Assembly (NCBI GenBank): GCA_037439425.1
Contig: JBBIWA010000018.1
Coordinates: 1 to 64,000, forward strand
Length of the DNA: 64,000 bases
DNA from: JBBIWA01 sp037439425
GTDB lineage: Bacteria; Acidobacteriota; Blastocatellia; RBC074
Direction: 5' to 3'
The notes below the pieces were generated by a model. The model worked only from the letters and a program-made list of their open reading frames with translations, was not told the origin of the DNA and searched no databases. The first letter of the stretch is position 1, and every line of letters starts with the position of its first letter. Positions 45,086 to 54,423 of this stretch are shown here, in pieces. Both the position numbers and the translations under genes were made by a program.

Positions 45086-45430
45086 ATGAAGAACTATATT
45101 CGCAGAGTAGTATTGAGTGGCTTGACCGCGCTCTTTTGCGCCTTGCCTGTCTTGGCCCAGGCTCCCGCAGAGGGAGGGACAGCCAGCAACCAGTTTTCAA
45201 GTCAGGCCTTTGCTTTCATCGCCGCAGGCATTGGCTTTGCGATTGCGGCGGGGCTGGCGGCGCTGGGTCAGTCGCGCGTCGCCGCGGCGGCGTGCGAAGG
45301 GATCGCACGCAATCCTGGTGCGGGCGCGCGTATTCAGACAGCCATGATTCTGGGACTGGCATTTATTGAAACGCTGGTGATCTTCACGCTCGTGATCATC
45401 TTCGCCAAAGTCACGCCTCCGGGCCTATAG
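45086..45430 (+). CDS. atpE: F0F1 ATP synthase subunit c with N-terminal signal-like extension
   Basis: 114 residues, longer than the usual 75-90. The first 25 residues look like a cleavable signal (NYIRRVVLSGLTALFCALPV then LAQA), followed by a short linker and the two c-subunit helices. The loop RNP follows the first helix (GIARNPGAGARIQ), and the ion-binding glutamate is in GLAFIETLVIFT. A glutamine (ALGQSRVA) sits where sodium-type c subunits have theirs, but the residues after the glutamate (TLVIF rather than STGIY) look more proton-like. AAAGGAG precedes the ATG by six bases. Confidence 0.93.
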   Translation: MKNYIRRVVLSGLTALFCALPVLAQAPAEGGTASNQFSSQAFAFIAAGIGFAIAAGLAALGQSRVAAAACEGIARNPGAGARIQTAMILGLAFIETLVIFTLVIIFAKVTPPGL

Positions 45431-45541
45431 CTTAATGGAAGTAGGTGCGCACGTCAGTAAGGGCTTGATTTCTTAAGTCCTCCCTCACGGTCGGGCTACT
45501 GACACGAAGCTTAACTTAATTCCATTGGCCCATAGCTGGAA

Positions 45542-45571
45542 GAGACGGAGAGAAAGTTCTCTCTCCGTCTC
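45542..45571. terminator. Bidirectional terminator between atpE and the glgP-type gene
   Basis: GAGACGGAGAGA (45542-45553) pairs perfectly with TCTCTCCGTCTC (45560-45571), loop AAGTTC. It separates convergent genes, 8 bp from the phosphorylase stop. The plus side continues CCTCTCTCTACTTTT. Confidence 0.75.
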
Positions 45572-45578
45572 CCTCTCT

Positions 45579-47732
45579 CTACTTTTGCTCGGCTGAGAGC
45601 ATCGCTGGGACATACATCTGCTTGGTGTATTCTTTGACCATTCGGCGGGCACAGAAGACCGGCGCAGCAGTACGGATTGCTTCCTTCATCACCTGGATCC
45701 AGCGGCGCGGAATGCCGTCGGTATCGCGGTCGAAATAGAGCGGCACCACCTCCTCTTCAAGCACACGGTAAAGAGCTTCAGCATCTGCCGCATTGCGCGC
45801 CTCATCGTCCTGAGGCTCCAGCGGACTGCCCCCAATAGCCCAGCCATTAGTTCCCTGATAGCCTTCGTACCACCAACCATCCAATACGCTCAAATGCGGC
45901 ACACCGTTAAGTGCAGCTTTCTGTCCACTGGTTCCACTGGCTTCCATCGGCGGGCGTGGATTGTTCAGCCACACATCTACTCCGCGATAGAAGTATTTGG
46001 CGACGTGCATGTCGTAGTCTTCGACAAAAGCAATGTGGCCGCCCAGGCTGTGATCTCGCGCCAGATTGTAGACCTCCTGGATCAAACTCCGTCCGGGCGC
46101 ATCGGCCGGATGAGCCTTGCCTGCGAAAATAATCTGTACCGGATGCCACTCGTCGTGCAAGATGCGCTTCAAGCGCTCCAGATCGCGGAAGACAAGCAGC
46201 GCTCGTTTGTAAGTAGCGAAGCGACGTGCAAAGCCAATGGTTAATGCTTCGGGGCTGAGCAGCGTACCAGAAGCCAGCACATGGGCCGGACCAGCACTTC
46301 CCCTAATCCAGTTCTGCCGCGCCCGCTCGCGGATGAAGCTCAGCAACTTGTGCTTCAGGCGCAGATGCAAAGCCCAGAGCTGCTCATCAGGGATGTCCAA
46401 CACGCGCTCCCACAGCGCCGGATCATCCTGGTGCTGCATCCAATCAGGCCCCAGGTACTTGTCGTAGAGACGATCTATTTCCGGCGCGATCCAGGTAGGG
46501 ATGTGAATCCCATTGGTCACTGATGTGATCGGCACTTCATCTTCCTGCGCTCCGGGCCAGATGGCCTGCCACATCTTGCGCGACACCTTGCCGTGCAACT
46601 GGCTCACTCCGTTGCGATAGTTGGAGAGGCGCAGCGCCAAGGCAGTCATATTGAACTTCTCTTCCCCGTGTCCCTCGGCGTACTTGCCCAGCGCCAAAAA
46701 TGACTCTCGATCCAGTCCCAGCGACTCCCAGTAGCCAGCGAAACGCTGCTCAACCAAGTGAAAGGGAAAAGCATCGTGACCGGCCGGGACCGGAGTATGA
46801 GTGGTGAAGATCGTGGTGGCGCGGACCATTTCAAGGGCGCGGTCAAAGCTCATTCCCTTCTCTACCAGACTCCGGATGCGCTCCACCATCAGAAAAGCAG
46901 CGTGCCCTTCATTGGCGTGATAGACCACCGGGTTGATGCCCAGTGCCTCCAACATCCGCACTCCACCGATGCCCAGCACAATCTCCTGCGAGATGCGAGT
47001 CTCATGGTTTCCACCATAAAGCCGCGCTGAGAGTTCGCGATCCCAGGGCTCATTCTCCTCAACATCTGTGTCCATCAAATAGAGAGAGAGAGAGCCTAAA
47101 CGTACGCGCCAGACGGCGATGTGAATAGTGCGCCCATTGAGCGGCAACTTGATCAAGCCGCGCTCGCTCTCACGCGTGATGACCGGCTCAATCGGCGCGG
47201 CTGAATAGTCAAGGTATTCGTAGATTGCTTCCTGCCGCCCGTCAGGTGAGATACGCTGATGAAAGTAGCCCTGCGGATAAATGAAACCAACACCTACCAG
47301 CGGCACCCCTAGATCACTCGCCTCCTTGCAGTGATCGCCAGCCAGAATGCCCAGGCCACCTGAATAGATGGGCAGCGAGTTGTGCACTCCGAACTCGGCT
47401 GAGAAATAGGCAACTGTATGCCCTGTCAGATGCGGGTACTCTTGTGCAAACCAGCTCCCCCAGCCAGTCAGGCAACGATCGAAGGCCATCATCACGCCGT
47501 TGTAGCGTCGCAGGAAGGCCGGATCAGCTGCCGCCGCTTCGAGTTTGGCTGGATCGATCTGGCGCAGAAACTTGACCGGATTGTGGCAGGTGAGCTCCCA
47601 CAGTGTCTTATCTAGATGCTGAAAGAGCCAGCTGGCTTCAGGATGCCAGCTCCACCAGAGATTATAGGCTAGCTCGCCGAGACGATGGATCCGCTCTGGA
47701 AGCTTGAAATCAAGATGTGCGTTATTACTCAT
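45579..47732 (-). CDS. Alpha-glucan (glycogen) phosphorylase, short GT35 type
   Basis: 717 residues with the DUF3417 N-terminal region (RIHRLGELAYNLWWSWHPEA) of the short 'alpha-glucan family' phosphorylases. The active site has AYFSAEFGVHNSLPIYSGGL, KAHPADAPGR near the phosphate site, and the pyridoxal-phosphate lysine in SGTSGQKAALNGVPHLSVLD. It releases glucose-1-phosphate from glycogen or maltodextrin. No other glycogen gene is nearby. The upstream gap carries family-2 repeats. Confidence 0.94.
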   Translation of the reverse strand: MSNNAHLDFKLPERIHRLGELAYNLWWSWHPEASWLFQHLDKTLWELTCHNPVKFLRQIDPAKLEAAAADPAFLRRYNGVMMAFDRCLTGWGSWFAQEYPHLTGHTVAYFSAEFGVHNSLPIYSGGLGILAGDHCKEASDLGVPLVGVGFIYPQGYFHQRISPDGRQEAIYEYLDYSAAPIEPVITRESERGLIKLPLNGRTIHIAVWRVRLGSLSLYLMDTDVEENEPWDRELSARLYGGNHETRISQEIVLGIGGVRMLEALGINPVVYHANEGHAAFLMVERIRSLVEKGMSFDRALEMVRATTIFTTHTPVPAGHDAFPFHLVEQRFAGYWESLGLDRESFLALGKYAEGHGEEKFNMTALALRLSNYRNGVSQLHGKVSRKMWQAIWPGAQEDEVPITSVTNGIHIPTWIAPEIDRLYDKYLGPDWMQHQDDPALWERVLDIPDEQLWALHLRLKHKLLSFIRERARQNWIRGSAGPAHVLASGTLLSPEALTIGFARRFATYKRALLVFRDLERLKRILHDEWHPVQIIFAGKAHPADAPGRSLIQEVYNLARDHSLGGHIAFVEDYDMHVAKYFYRGVDVWLNNPRPPMEASGTSGQKAALNGVPHLSVLDGWWYEGYQGTNGWAIGGSPLEPQDDEARNAADAEALYRVLEEEVVPLYFDRDTDGIPRRWIQVMKEAIRTAAPVFCARRMVKEYTKQMYVPAMLSAEQK

Positions 47733-47945
47733 CTAGTAAATATCCCTTTGAGCCAAAAGTATTGAGACGTTGCCTCACGGCGGTGAGGAAGAGGCAACCA
47801 GCAGCACAGGGCTTTCGCAGAGCACTCCGACAGAATAAGCTTCATGATAAGCAAAGGCAAGACTCTAACGAACCCTCGAACAAGCGTCAACCCTGCTTTG
47901 CTGGTTTGGGCTTCGGACTTAAATCAGAACAACGAGCATTAGGAC
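47733..47945. other. Upstream region of the phosphorylase gene
   Basis: No gene, hairpin or repeat recognised. Short frames only. Confidence 0.4.
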
Positions 47946-48110
47946 AGCCTCTTGAGAGGCCACGAGACAAGTCTTGTGGAGTTTCACGCTCGTGGCTACC
48001 ACGACGCTGCTTCCCTTCAGAGGCCACGAGACAGGTCTTGTGGAGTTTCACACTGGCAGCTACTGAGCAGCACCCGTGAAGCTCCACGACGCAAGCTCGT
48101 GGCATCTGTC
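47946..48110. repeat. Family-2 repeat cluster
   Basis: Two direct copies (GAGGCCACGAGACAAGTCTT then GTGGAGTTTCACGCTCGTGG; and again from 48022) and one inverted copy (GTGAAGCTCCACGACGCAAG then CTCGTGGCATCTG, near 48077). Each has the CCACGAG/CTTGTGG or CTCGTGG hairpin. It lies between the phosphorylase and thyA. Confidence 0.78.
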
Positions 48111-48269
48111 CCAATTTTACCGGCTTCGATTTAGAGAGTCGATCAGCTTCCAGCCTGGCTGTTAGCTGATCAGGCAATCTGTTATATTGTGGCGCTACGA
48201 CGGCCACTGCTGCTTTGTTGTACGGGCGCTTCAGGCAGGAGAGAATCGTGATCTCGAGGGAGTGAAATC

Positions 48270-49064
48270 ATGAGGCAGTATTTGGACTTGATGAGATACG
48301 TGCTCGATCACGGGGTCAAAAGAGAAGACCGCACCGGGGTGGGCACTTTATCAATTTTTGGCTATCAGATGCGCTTCGATCTGAGCCAGGGCTTCCCCTT
48401 GCTGACCACCAAGAAGCTGCACCTGAAATCTATCATTTACGAACTGCTCTGGTTTTTGAGGGGTGATACTAACGTCAAATATCTGAACGATCACGGAGTG
48501 AGCATCTGGGATGAGTGGAGTGACGAGCAGGGAGAGCTAGGGCCAATTTATGGCGCTCAATGGCGAGCCTGGAAGACGGCTGATGGCCGCACTATTGATC
48601 AGATCGCTCAGGTACTTGAGCAAATTAAAACCAATCCCACTTCTAGAAGGCTGATTATCAGCGCCTGGAATGTAGGTGAGCTGGAGAAGATGTCGCTCCC
48701 TCCTTGCCATGTACTGGCCCAGTTCTACGTCGCTCGCGGCCAGCTCTCCTGCCAGCTCTACCAACGCTCTGCTGACATCTTCCTTGGCTTGCCTTTCAAT
48801 ATCGCTTCCTATGCGCTGCTGACGATGATGATCGCTCAGGTTTGCGACCTGGCGCCCGGAGAGTTCATTCATACCTTGGGCGATGCACACCTCTACTTGA
48901 ATCATCTGGAGCAGGCGAAATTGCAATTGACGCGCCAGCCTTTTCCACCGCCTCGCATGAAACTTAATCCGGCAGTCAGATCCATCTTCGATTTTACTTA
49001 CGACGATTTCGAACTGTGCGATTATCAAGCCCATCCCCATATCAAAGCGGAGGTAGCGGTGTGA
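48270..49064 (+). CDS. thyA: Thymidylate synthase
   Basis: 264 residues, the classical ThyA length. It has REDRTGVGTLSIFGYQMRFD, the catalytic cysteine in SLPPCHVLAQFYV, and RSADIFLGLPFNIASYALL. It makes dTMP from dUMP using methylene-tetrahydrofolate, in the cytoplasm. The stop codon overlaps the folA start (GTGA), linking it to the reductase that regenerates the folate. GGGAG precedes the ATG by eight bases. A TATATT at 48183-48188 could be a -10 element, without a clear -35. Confidence 0.97.
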   Translation: MRQYLDLMRYVLDHGVKREDRTGVGTLSIFGYQMRFDLSQGFPLLTTKKLHLKSIIYELLWFLRGDTNVKYLNDHGVSIWDEWSDEQGELGPIYGAQWRAWKTADGRTIDQIAQVLEQIKTNPTSRRLIISAWNVGELEKMSLPPCHVLAQFYVARGQLSCQLYQRSADIFLGLPFNIASYALLTMMIAQVCDLAPGEFIHTLGDAHLYLNHLEQAKLQLTRQPFPPPRMKLNPAVRSIFDFTYDDFELCDYQAHPHIKAEVAV

Positions 49065-49573
49065 TTGTTTCTTTGATCGTGGCGATGGACCGAAATCGCG
49101 GAATCGGAGTCCACAACAAACTTCCCTGGCACCTGCCCGCGGACCTGAAAAGATTTCGCGAGCTGACGATGGGCCACCATATCATCGTGGGAAGAAAGAC
49201 TTTTGAGTCTATCGGCAGACCGCTGCCAGGCAGACACACCATCATCGTGACGCGCAATGAGCGTTATCAAGCAACGGGATGTTTGATCGTGCACTCGCTA
49301 GCGGAGGCTCTCACACTGGCGCGGGAAAGAGGAGAAACCGAAGTCTTCGTCTGCGGCGGAGCTGAAATTTACGCGCAAGCGATGCCTGTGGCGGATCGGA
49401 TCTATGTGACCGAGGTGCAGGCTGAAGTCGGGGCTGATGCTTTTTTCCCAGACTACGATCACGAGCAGTGGAGCGAACAGGAGGTAGTTCATCACAGTGC
49501 CGACGAGAAAAATCGCTACCCTTTCACATTCAAGATTCTCAGCAAGCGAAAGACCGATCAGGGCGGCTTTTGA
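49061..49573 (+). CDS. folA: Dihydrofolate reductase
   Basis: 170 residues from the GTG at 49061, which overlaps the thyA stop and has GGAGG seven bases upstream. The frame is open further left but within thyA. IVSLIVAMDRNRGIGVHNKL and PWHLPADLKRFRELT form the folate site; the aspartate at the usual Asp27 position is in the LPADLKRF segment; GRKTFESIGRPLPGR and VFVCGGAEIYAQAM bind NADPH. It reduces dihydrofolate produced by ThyA. Confidence 0.95.
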   Translation: MIVSLIVAMDRNRGIGVHNKLPWHLPADLKRFRELTMGHHIIVGRKTFESIGRPLPGRHTIIVTRNERYQATGCLIVHSLAEALTLARERGETEVFVCGGAEIYAQAMPVADRIYVTEVQAEVGADAFFPDYDHEQWSEQEVVHHSADEKNRYPFTFKILSKRKTDQGGF

Positions 49574-49598
49574 TCATCACCTCAGCTACAGCTTTCTG

Positions 49599-50870
49599 TC
49601 ATTCGTTCTTCGAGAGAAGGTGTTTGACCGCTGCTTCAAGTGGCCGGTCACGACCCGAGAGCAGGTCGGAGATGCGCAGCTCAAGAACTTGATCCGGCTT
49701 GATTCCACTGCCTTCAATCCGGCGACCCTGTGCCGTGCGATAGTCGGTATCACTTACGTTAAGCTTCCCGCCATCGGGCAATGGTAGCGTGCGGCTGACG
49801 CCGAGCAGGCAGCCGCAGGTGAAGGGATGGGTGCCGATGACAAAGGCCCGGCGGTTTTCTTGCAAAGCTGCTGTTAACATCTCAGCCCCGCTGGCGGAGC
49901 GAGTACTGACCAGAACGACCAGGGGGCCGCGATAACTCAAGCGCAGTCGCTGCGTGCGCTGGCGAGTGCTGCGACCTGTCCGCGAGATGAACTCACCCAG
50001 TTCGGTTCCTTCGGGCAAGAAGTAACTCGCCACCTGCACTACGGTGCGGACAAAGCCGCCACCATTGCGGCGCAGGTCCAAAATCAGCCCTCGTGTGTCT
50101 TGCAATGCCCGAACGGCGTGCGCGAAATCGCGCTCGATCTCCGGCCCGAACCCGTTGAAGTCAATGTAGCCCAGATCGTGCGGCAAGCGGCGCCACAGCA
50201 CGCGGCGAGGAAATTCCGTGAAGCGACGCTTCAGCTCGATTGTGCGAGAACGCCCTTCATCATCAATGAAGGTGAGGGCCAGGGCGGTATCTCGCGGGCC
50301 GGCAAAGAGCTGGTTGAGGCTCTGCTGATCAAACGCCGTCGGACTGGAGCTGGCCACAATCTCGCTGCGGAGGCGGGCCAGCAGCTCTTCGACTGGAGTG
50401 TGGTTGACGCTGAGGAGCACATAACCGGGCCTGATGCCCTGACGCGCTGCTTCTGAACCCGGCTCAACCCAAACGACGACCAGACGGCCTTCGACGCGCT
50501 GAACCGCCAATCCCACGCTTGTCCCCGCCGGCCGGTAACGATCAAAGCCTTCCTCTGGCGCGTATATCCGCGTGTGCGCATCACCCAGTTCGCCGACCAT
50601 ACGCCGCAACCAGGAGTAAAGCTCAGCATTATTGCGCGCCAATTCGACCTTCGGCTGATATTGGCTCTTGAGACGACGCCAGTCCACACCGTTGAAGTTT
50701 GGGTCGTAGTATCTGTCATTGATAGCTTGCCAGACGCGCGTGAAGAGCTTCAGCCGTTCCTCGCGGCTCAGTGACGGGCCGGCTTCCTGCGCGCTGGCCA
50801 CAAGTGCTAGCCAGCTTACCAGCAGGCAAAATGAAAGCAGGAGACGCGAAAATCTATGCAGCATAGCCAA
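49599..50870 (-). CDS. S41 family peptidase-like protein, secreted
   Basis: 423 residues with a signal peptide (LLSFCLLVSWLALVASAQ). Order: an N-terminal helical part (RVWQAINDRYYDPNFNGVDW), a PDZ domain (about 115-205, VGLAVQRVEG, GIRPGYVLLSVN), and a carboxyl-terminal-processing-protease-like core with LGYIDFNGFG, LILDLRRNGGG and the nucleophile serine in STRSASGAEML. The lysine of the usual GKG motif is absent: this protein has FTCGCLLG. It may belong to the tricorn-core-like S41 branch that works without lysine, or be inactive. Convergent with folA, 25 bp apart. Confidence 0.83.
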   Translation of the reverse strand: MAMLHRFSRLLLSFCLLVSWLALVASAQEAGPSLSREERLKLFTRVWQAINDRYYDPNFNGVDWRRLKSQYQPKVELARNNAELYSWLRRMVGELGDAHTRIYAPEEGFDRYRPAGTSVGLAVQRVEGRLVVVWVEPGSEAARQGIRPGYVLLSVNHTPVEELLARLRSEIVASSSPTAFDQQSLNQLFAGPRDTALALTFIDDEGRSRTIELKRRFTEFPRRVLWRRLPHDLGYIDFNGFGPEIERDFAHAVRALQDTRGLILDLRRNGGGFVRTVVQVASYFLPEGTELGEFISRTGRSTRQRTQRLRLSYRGPLVVLVSTRSASGAEMLTAALQENRRAFVIGTHPFTCGCLLGVSRTLPLPDGGKLNVSDTDYRTAQGRRIEGSGIKPDQVLELRISDLLSGRDRPLEAAVKHLLSKNE

Positions 50871-50927
50871 GTCAGCGCGTTTTTTCGAAGCGGTACTGAT
50901 TCAAGCACTCGCTGCCACTAAATAACT

Positions 50928-51833
50928 TCAAGGTAGTTTACGCAAACTGCGCCTGAGGCGTTCCGCTTCCTCTTTGCGCTCAGCCTCGGGGGGGGGACGG
51001 CGGAAATTGTAGCGCACCAGCGCGCGAATCGTCACGGGGCGCCCGTCGCGTTCAGCCGGCTTAAAGCGCAATTGACGCACGGTGGCGATAGCTGATTGGT
51101 CGAGCCCGTATCCCGCCCAGCGCACCACTTCGACTTCACCCACCTGCCCATCATCGCGAAAGACCACCTCCAGCTCAACGGTCGCAGTGATGCCTGCCAG
51201 GGAGGCTTCTTCAGGGTAAGCTGGTTTGAGTCGTTGATAGAAGATAGGCAAACGCAACCCTTCTGTTTCAGCCTCATCACTCAGCACTTCTATAATCTTG
51301 TCCGGGGCGCGAGCAATGACTTCGGCCTGAGTCCGGCTCTCTTCTCTGGCAGCGTTAATGGCTGCGACAGAACGTGGCCATTGTTGCTTGATTAACTCGA
51401 CAAGCTGAGCGCGCGCCTGCGACTCTGTGGTGGCCTGTGTCCGCTCGAAGGCAAATGAAACCAATCCGCCAGTGCGCGTTTCGACAATGAACAAACCGGC
51501 GCAGGCCTCATAGTAAAACTCTTCGGCCGAAGCGATGCGCCGCACCAGTTGGACTTTGCCCAGGATATAAAAGTCGCAACCGAGGCTCATTCCCAGTGCG
51601 CGCGCCTCCTCGCGGCTCAAATTCAAGCTGCCCGCATAGCCGGCACCACGCACTGCAGCGCGCGTCTGTTCCTCATCGAGTAGACTGAACTCTGCGCCCA
51701 AGTTTCGTAGCGCCGCGGTCACAGCACCTCTCTCGTCACCCTCAAGGTCAACGATAGCCAGACGCACCGGTGTTTGGCCGCCAGCAGTAACGGTCAGCGA
51801 CAGGAGAACGAAAAGTAGTCTGAAAGCCCGCAT
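50928..51833 (-). CDS. TonB C-terminal domain protein, secreted
   Basis: 301 residues from the ATG at 51833. Signal peptide (AFRLLFVLLSLTVTAGGQ), then an N-terminal domain (RLAIVDLEGDERGAVTAALR) like those of lipoproteins that sense or sum paralogous stress proteins, a middle helix, and a C-terminal TonB fold (LKPAYPEEASLAGITATVEL, YGLDQSAIATVRQLRFKPA). The tail is charged. It lacks an N-terminal transmembrane anchor, so it is not a standard TonB. 57 bp upstream of the S41 gene. Confidence 0.75.
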   Translation of the reverse strand: MRAFRLLFVLLSLTVTAGGQTPVRLAIVDLEGDERGAVTAALRNLGAEFSLLDEEQTRAAVRGAGYAGSLNLSREEARALGMSLGCDFYILGKVQLVRRIASAEEFYYEACAGLFIVETRTGGLVSFAFERTQATTESQARAQLVELIKQQWPRSVAAINAAREESRTQAEVIARAPDKIIEVLSDEAETEGLRLPIFYQRLKPAYPEEASLAGITATVELEVVFRDDGQVGEVEVVRWAGYGLDQSAIATVRQLRFKPAERDGRPVTIRALVRYNFRRPPPEAERKEEAERLRRSLRKLP

Positions 51834-51961
51834 AAGACCCAAGGTAGTAGTTCCACATCAGATGGCGGATTACGGGATGCGGATTTCGGATCCAATTCCC
51901 CTAAGGACGCGCTGCCTGTCGAGCACTGACTCCGTTGGTGAGCAGATCCAAATTCCGAAAT

Positions 51962-53224
51962 TCATCGGATCGCTTCAATCGCCGTGGTGGCTTCAGCCGG
52001 GAAGCATATGCGGTGAATCTCATAGCCGCGCATGCTGCGCACCACCTCGGAGACCTCAGCAATATCGCAGATAGCTGGCGAAAAGCCACTGCGCTCGATG
52101 TAAAGCCGCGCTTTGCCTTCAGGGCGGTAGTAGCTGTAGTAAGGAATGTCGGCTGCGCGATCTTCGATCAGATAATAGATTGGCTCAAAGCCGAGCGCCG
52201 CTACTTGCTCGCGTGCTGCGGCAATGAAGTGGGCGCGCTCGTTGTCTGGTAACTCGACATCCAGCGCCTTAAAGAGCCGCCGCTGGACGAAGCGTTGCGA
52301 CAGGTCGCCGAGAATTGGATCCTCCTCGCGCGCCCATTGCTTAATGTAAAACATCACGTCGTGATCATCGAAGCTCAGATAATCGGCAGTCGTCAGTTCT
52401 TCTCCGGTCAAGACCCGTTCCATCACCGAACCGGGGAGGATAAACTGGAGCTTCCCCTCACGCACCAGCTCGACGGCGCGCCGTAGAATGCTCAGCAGCA
52501 CAGCCTCGGCCGAGCGCAAAGTGCGGTGAAAATAGACCTGGCGGAACATGTAGTAGCGCGCCTGCAAATACTCTTCGACCGCATAGAGGCCCTTAGCCGA
52601 AACATAAATCCGGTCATTGGCCTGGTCAATTTCCAGAGCGTGAATAATCCACTCCAGATCGTAGATGCCGTATTTGGCACCCGTCATCAGGCTGTCGCGG
52701 AGCAGATAATCGAAGCGATCGACATCAAGTTGTGATGAGACGAGCTGGCTTACGAAGGCCGGGCGATACTGAGCAGCCAGCGCTGCGATGACCTGATCTG
52801 GCAGCGCCGGATCATATGCAGCCAGCCGCGCATGCACCTGCGTCGCTTCATCAGCAATAATGCGCTTCGTCCAGTGTTCGTGATTTTGCCTGAGCGCTTT
52901 TTCGATCACGTGCGAGAAGGGGCCGTGCCCGATGTCGTGCAGCAGCGCCGCCACGCGGGCGACCAGCCGTGCCTGCTGGCTGATCTCGTAGCTTTCAGCG
53001 AGACGATCCAGCACACGCGTCATTAGGTGCATAACGCCGAGCGAGTGAGTGAAGCGGGAATGTTCCGCGCCCTGGTAGGTATAGAGCGCCAGGCCGAGTT
53101 GTTTGATATAGCGCAACCGCTGAAACTCCGGCGTATCAATCAAAGCAATCAACAGCGCATCATCGGCACGCCTCTCTGAAAGCGCAATAATGTTGTGAAC
53201 CGGATCGCGGTAGATGCGTTCCAT
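51962..53224 (-). CDS. HD-domain phosphohydrolase, dNTPase/SAMHD1-like
   Basis: 420 residues from the ATG at 53224. The metal motif is split in the usual way: HSRFTHSLGVMH, then LLHDIGHGPFSHVIE, and a distal aspartate in SSQLDVDRFDYLLRDS. The pattern DPVHNIIAL at the start and RYIKQLGLALYTYQGAEHSR is shared by deoxynucleotide triphosphohydrolase-like HD proteins. It probably hydrolyses nucleotides; the substrate is not certain. The longer upstream frame runs through a TCACTGATG-type repeat tract and was not used. Confidence 0.88.
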   Translation of the reverse strand: MERIYRDPVHNIIALSERRADDALLIALIDTPEFQRLRYIKQLGLALYTYQGAEHSRFTHSLGVMHLMTRVLDRLAESYEISQQARLVARVAALLHDIGHGPFSHVIEKALRQNHEHWTKRIIADEATQVHARLAAYDPALPDQVIAALAAQYRPAFVSQLVSSQLDVDRFDYLLRDSLMTGAKYGIYDLEWIIHALEIDQANDRIYVSAKGLYAVEEYLQARYYMFRQVYFHRTLRSAEAVLLSILRRAVELVREGKLQFILPGSVMERVLTGEELTTADYLSFDDHDVMFYIKQWAREEDPILGDLSQRFVQRRLFKALDVELPDNERAHFIAAAREQVAALGFEPIYYLIEDRAADIPYYSYYRPEGKARLYIERSGFSPAICDIAEVSEVVRSMRGYEIHRICFPAEATTAIEAIR

Positions 53225-53225
53225 A

Positions 53226-53280
53226 ACAGCAGTGATGAGTGATGAGTGATGAGTTCCGAACTCGTCACTGATCACTGTTT
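53226..53280. repeat. Low-complexity GATGAGT/ATCACTG tract
   Basis: GATGAGTGATGAGTGATGAG and TCACTGATCACTG form an imperfect tandem and inverted tract between the HD and M20 genes, which overlap its ends. Similar tracts are near 8.4 and 56.1 kb. Confidence 0.6.
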
Positions 53281-54423
53281 TCAGACCGTTTGCAGCAGGC
53301 GCGTCAGCAAGGTCGCGCAGCGAGGGATGTCAGCCAGGACAATATGCTCGTGCTCGGCGTGCGCGCCCGCGCCGTTGACGCCCAGTCCGTCCAGTGTTGG
53401 CACACCCATCGCGGCAGTGAAATTACCATCCGATCCACCGCCCACTCCGCCCTCCTTCAGCTCGAAGCCGAACTCAGCCGCCAGCTGGCGCGCGTGTTCG
53501 TAGAGTGCAGCATTTTGCTCCGAGCGTGGCATAGGCGGGCGATTGAGGCTGCCTTCGATCTCAAGCTGCGCGCCAGGGAGCACCGGTCTGAGGTGGCGGA
53601 TTTCCTGCTCGATGCGGGCCCATTCTTCCAAAGTCCAGAACCGGATATCTACCTGTGCGGTGGCTTCAGCCGGGACTACGTTGATGGCTGTGCCGCCACT
53701 GATGAGGCCCACACTGACCGTGGTGCCACGCTCAAAATCATTAAGCGCAGTCAGCCGGATCGCTTGATGAGATAGCTCGACAATGGCGTTGATGCCCTGA
53801 CTCGGATCCAACCCGGCATGCGCTGAGCGTCCAATGGCTCGCAGTTTGAACCCGGCAATCCCTTTGCGGGCGGTCTTGACAGCCGGGCCGGGGATGGGCG
53901 GTTCAAGCACGAGGGCTGCAGTAGCCCGGCCTGCCTCCTCTTCAATCAGCGGGCGCGAGGTCAGGCTGCCGATCTCTTCGTCGCAAGTGAGCAGCAAGGT
54001 GACGGGATGGCGGGTGGCAAGTTGATGCTCAGCCAGGGTGCGCAGCGCTTCGATAGCCACAGCGATGCCGGACTTCATATCGAAGATCCCCGGTCCGTGT
54101 GCTGTGCCCTGGTCGCTGATCCGAAATGGCAGGCGCTGTAATGTGCCGACGCGCCAGACTGTGTCGAGGTGTCCCATCACGAGCGTATGCGCTTCTGCGG
54201 CGGTGTGTCCAAAGTGAAAGCGCGCGCGCAGATGGGTTCCGTAGCCGGGTTGGTCAATCAACTCAAGCTCACTGGCCAGCGGTTGCAACTGGGCAGCGAC
54301 AAAGCGCGCAATCTCGGTAAGGCGCGCTGCTTCGCGCGAGGTGGTCTCGCGCTCCACAAGCTCGCGGATGAGATCAAGGATCTGTGGCTGGCGTCGGCGG
54401 TAGTGCTCAAGTAAGGTGCTCAT
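53281..54423 (-). CDS. M20 family metallopeptidase, CPG2-like
   Basis: 380 residues. Zinc ligands and catalytic residues are visible: VMGHLDTVW, GPGIFDMKSGIAV, TCDEEIGSLTSR, ALVLEPP and HAEHEHI. A dimerisation domain lies in the middle (GRSAHAGLDPSQGINAI). This matches glutamate carboxypeptidase/CPG2-type enzymes, which cleave C-terminal glutamate from folate-like or peptide substrates. No signal peptide. It directly precedes the HD gene on the same strand. Substrate is inferred from family only. Confidence 0.9.
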   Translation of the reverse strand: MSTLLEHYRRRQPQILDLIRELVERETTSREAARLTEIARFVAAQLQPLASELELIDQPGYGTHLRARFHFGHTAAEAHTLVMGHLDTVWRVGTLQRLPFRISDQGTAHGPGIFDMKSGIAVAIEALRTLAEHQLATRHPVTLLLTCDEEIGSLTSRPLIEEEAGRATAALVLEPPIPGPAVKTARKGIAGFKLRAIGRSAHAGLDPSQGINAIVELSHQAIRLTALNDFERGTTVSVGLISGGTAINVVPAEATAQVDIRFWTLEEWARIEQEIRHLRPVLPGAQLEIEGSLNRPPMPRSEQNAALYEHARQLAAEFGFELKEGGVGGGSDGNFTAAMGVPTLDGLGVNGAGAHAEHEHIVLADIPRCATLLTRLLQTV

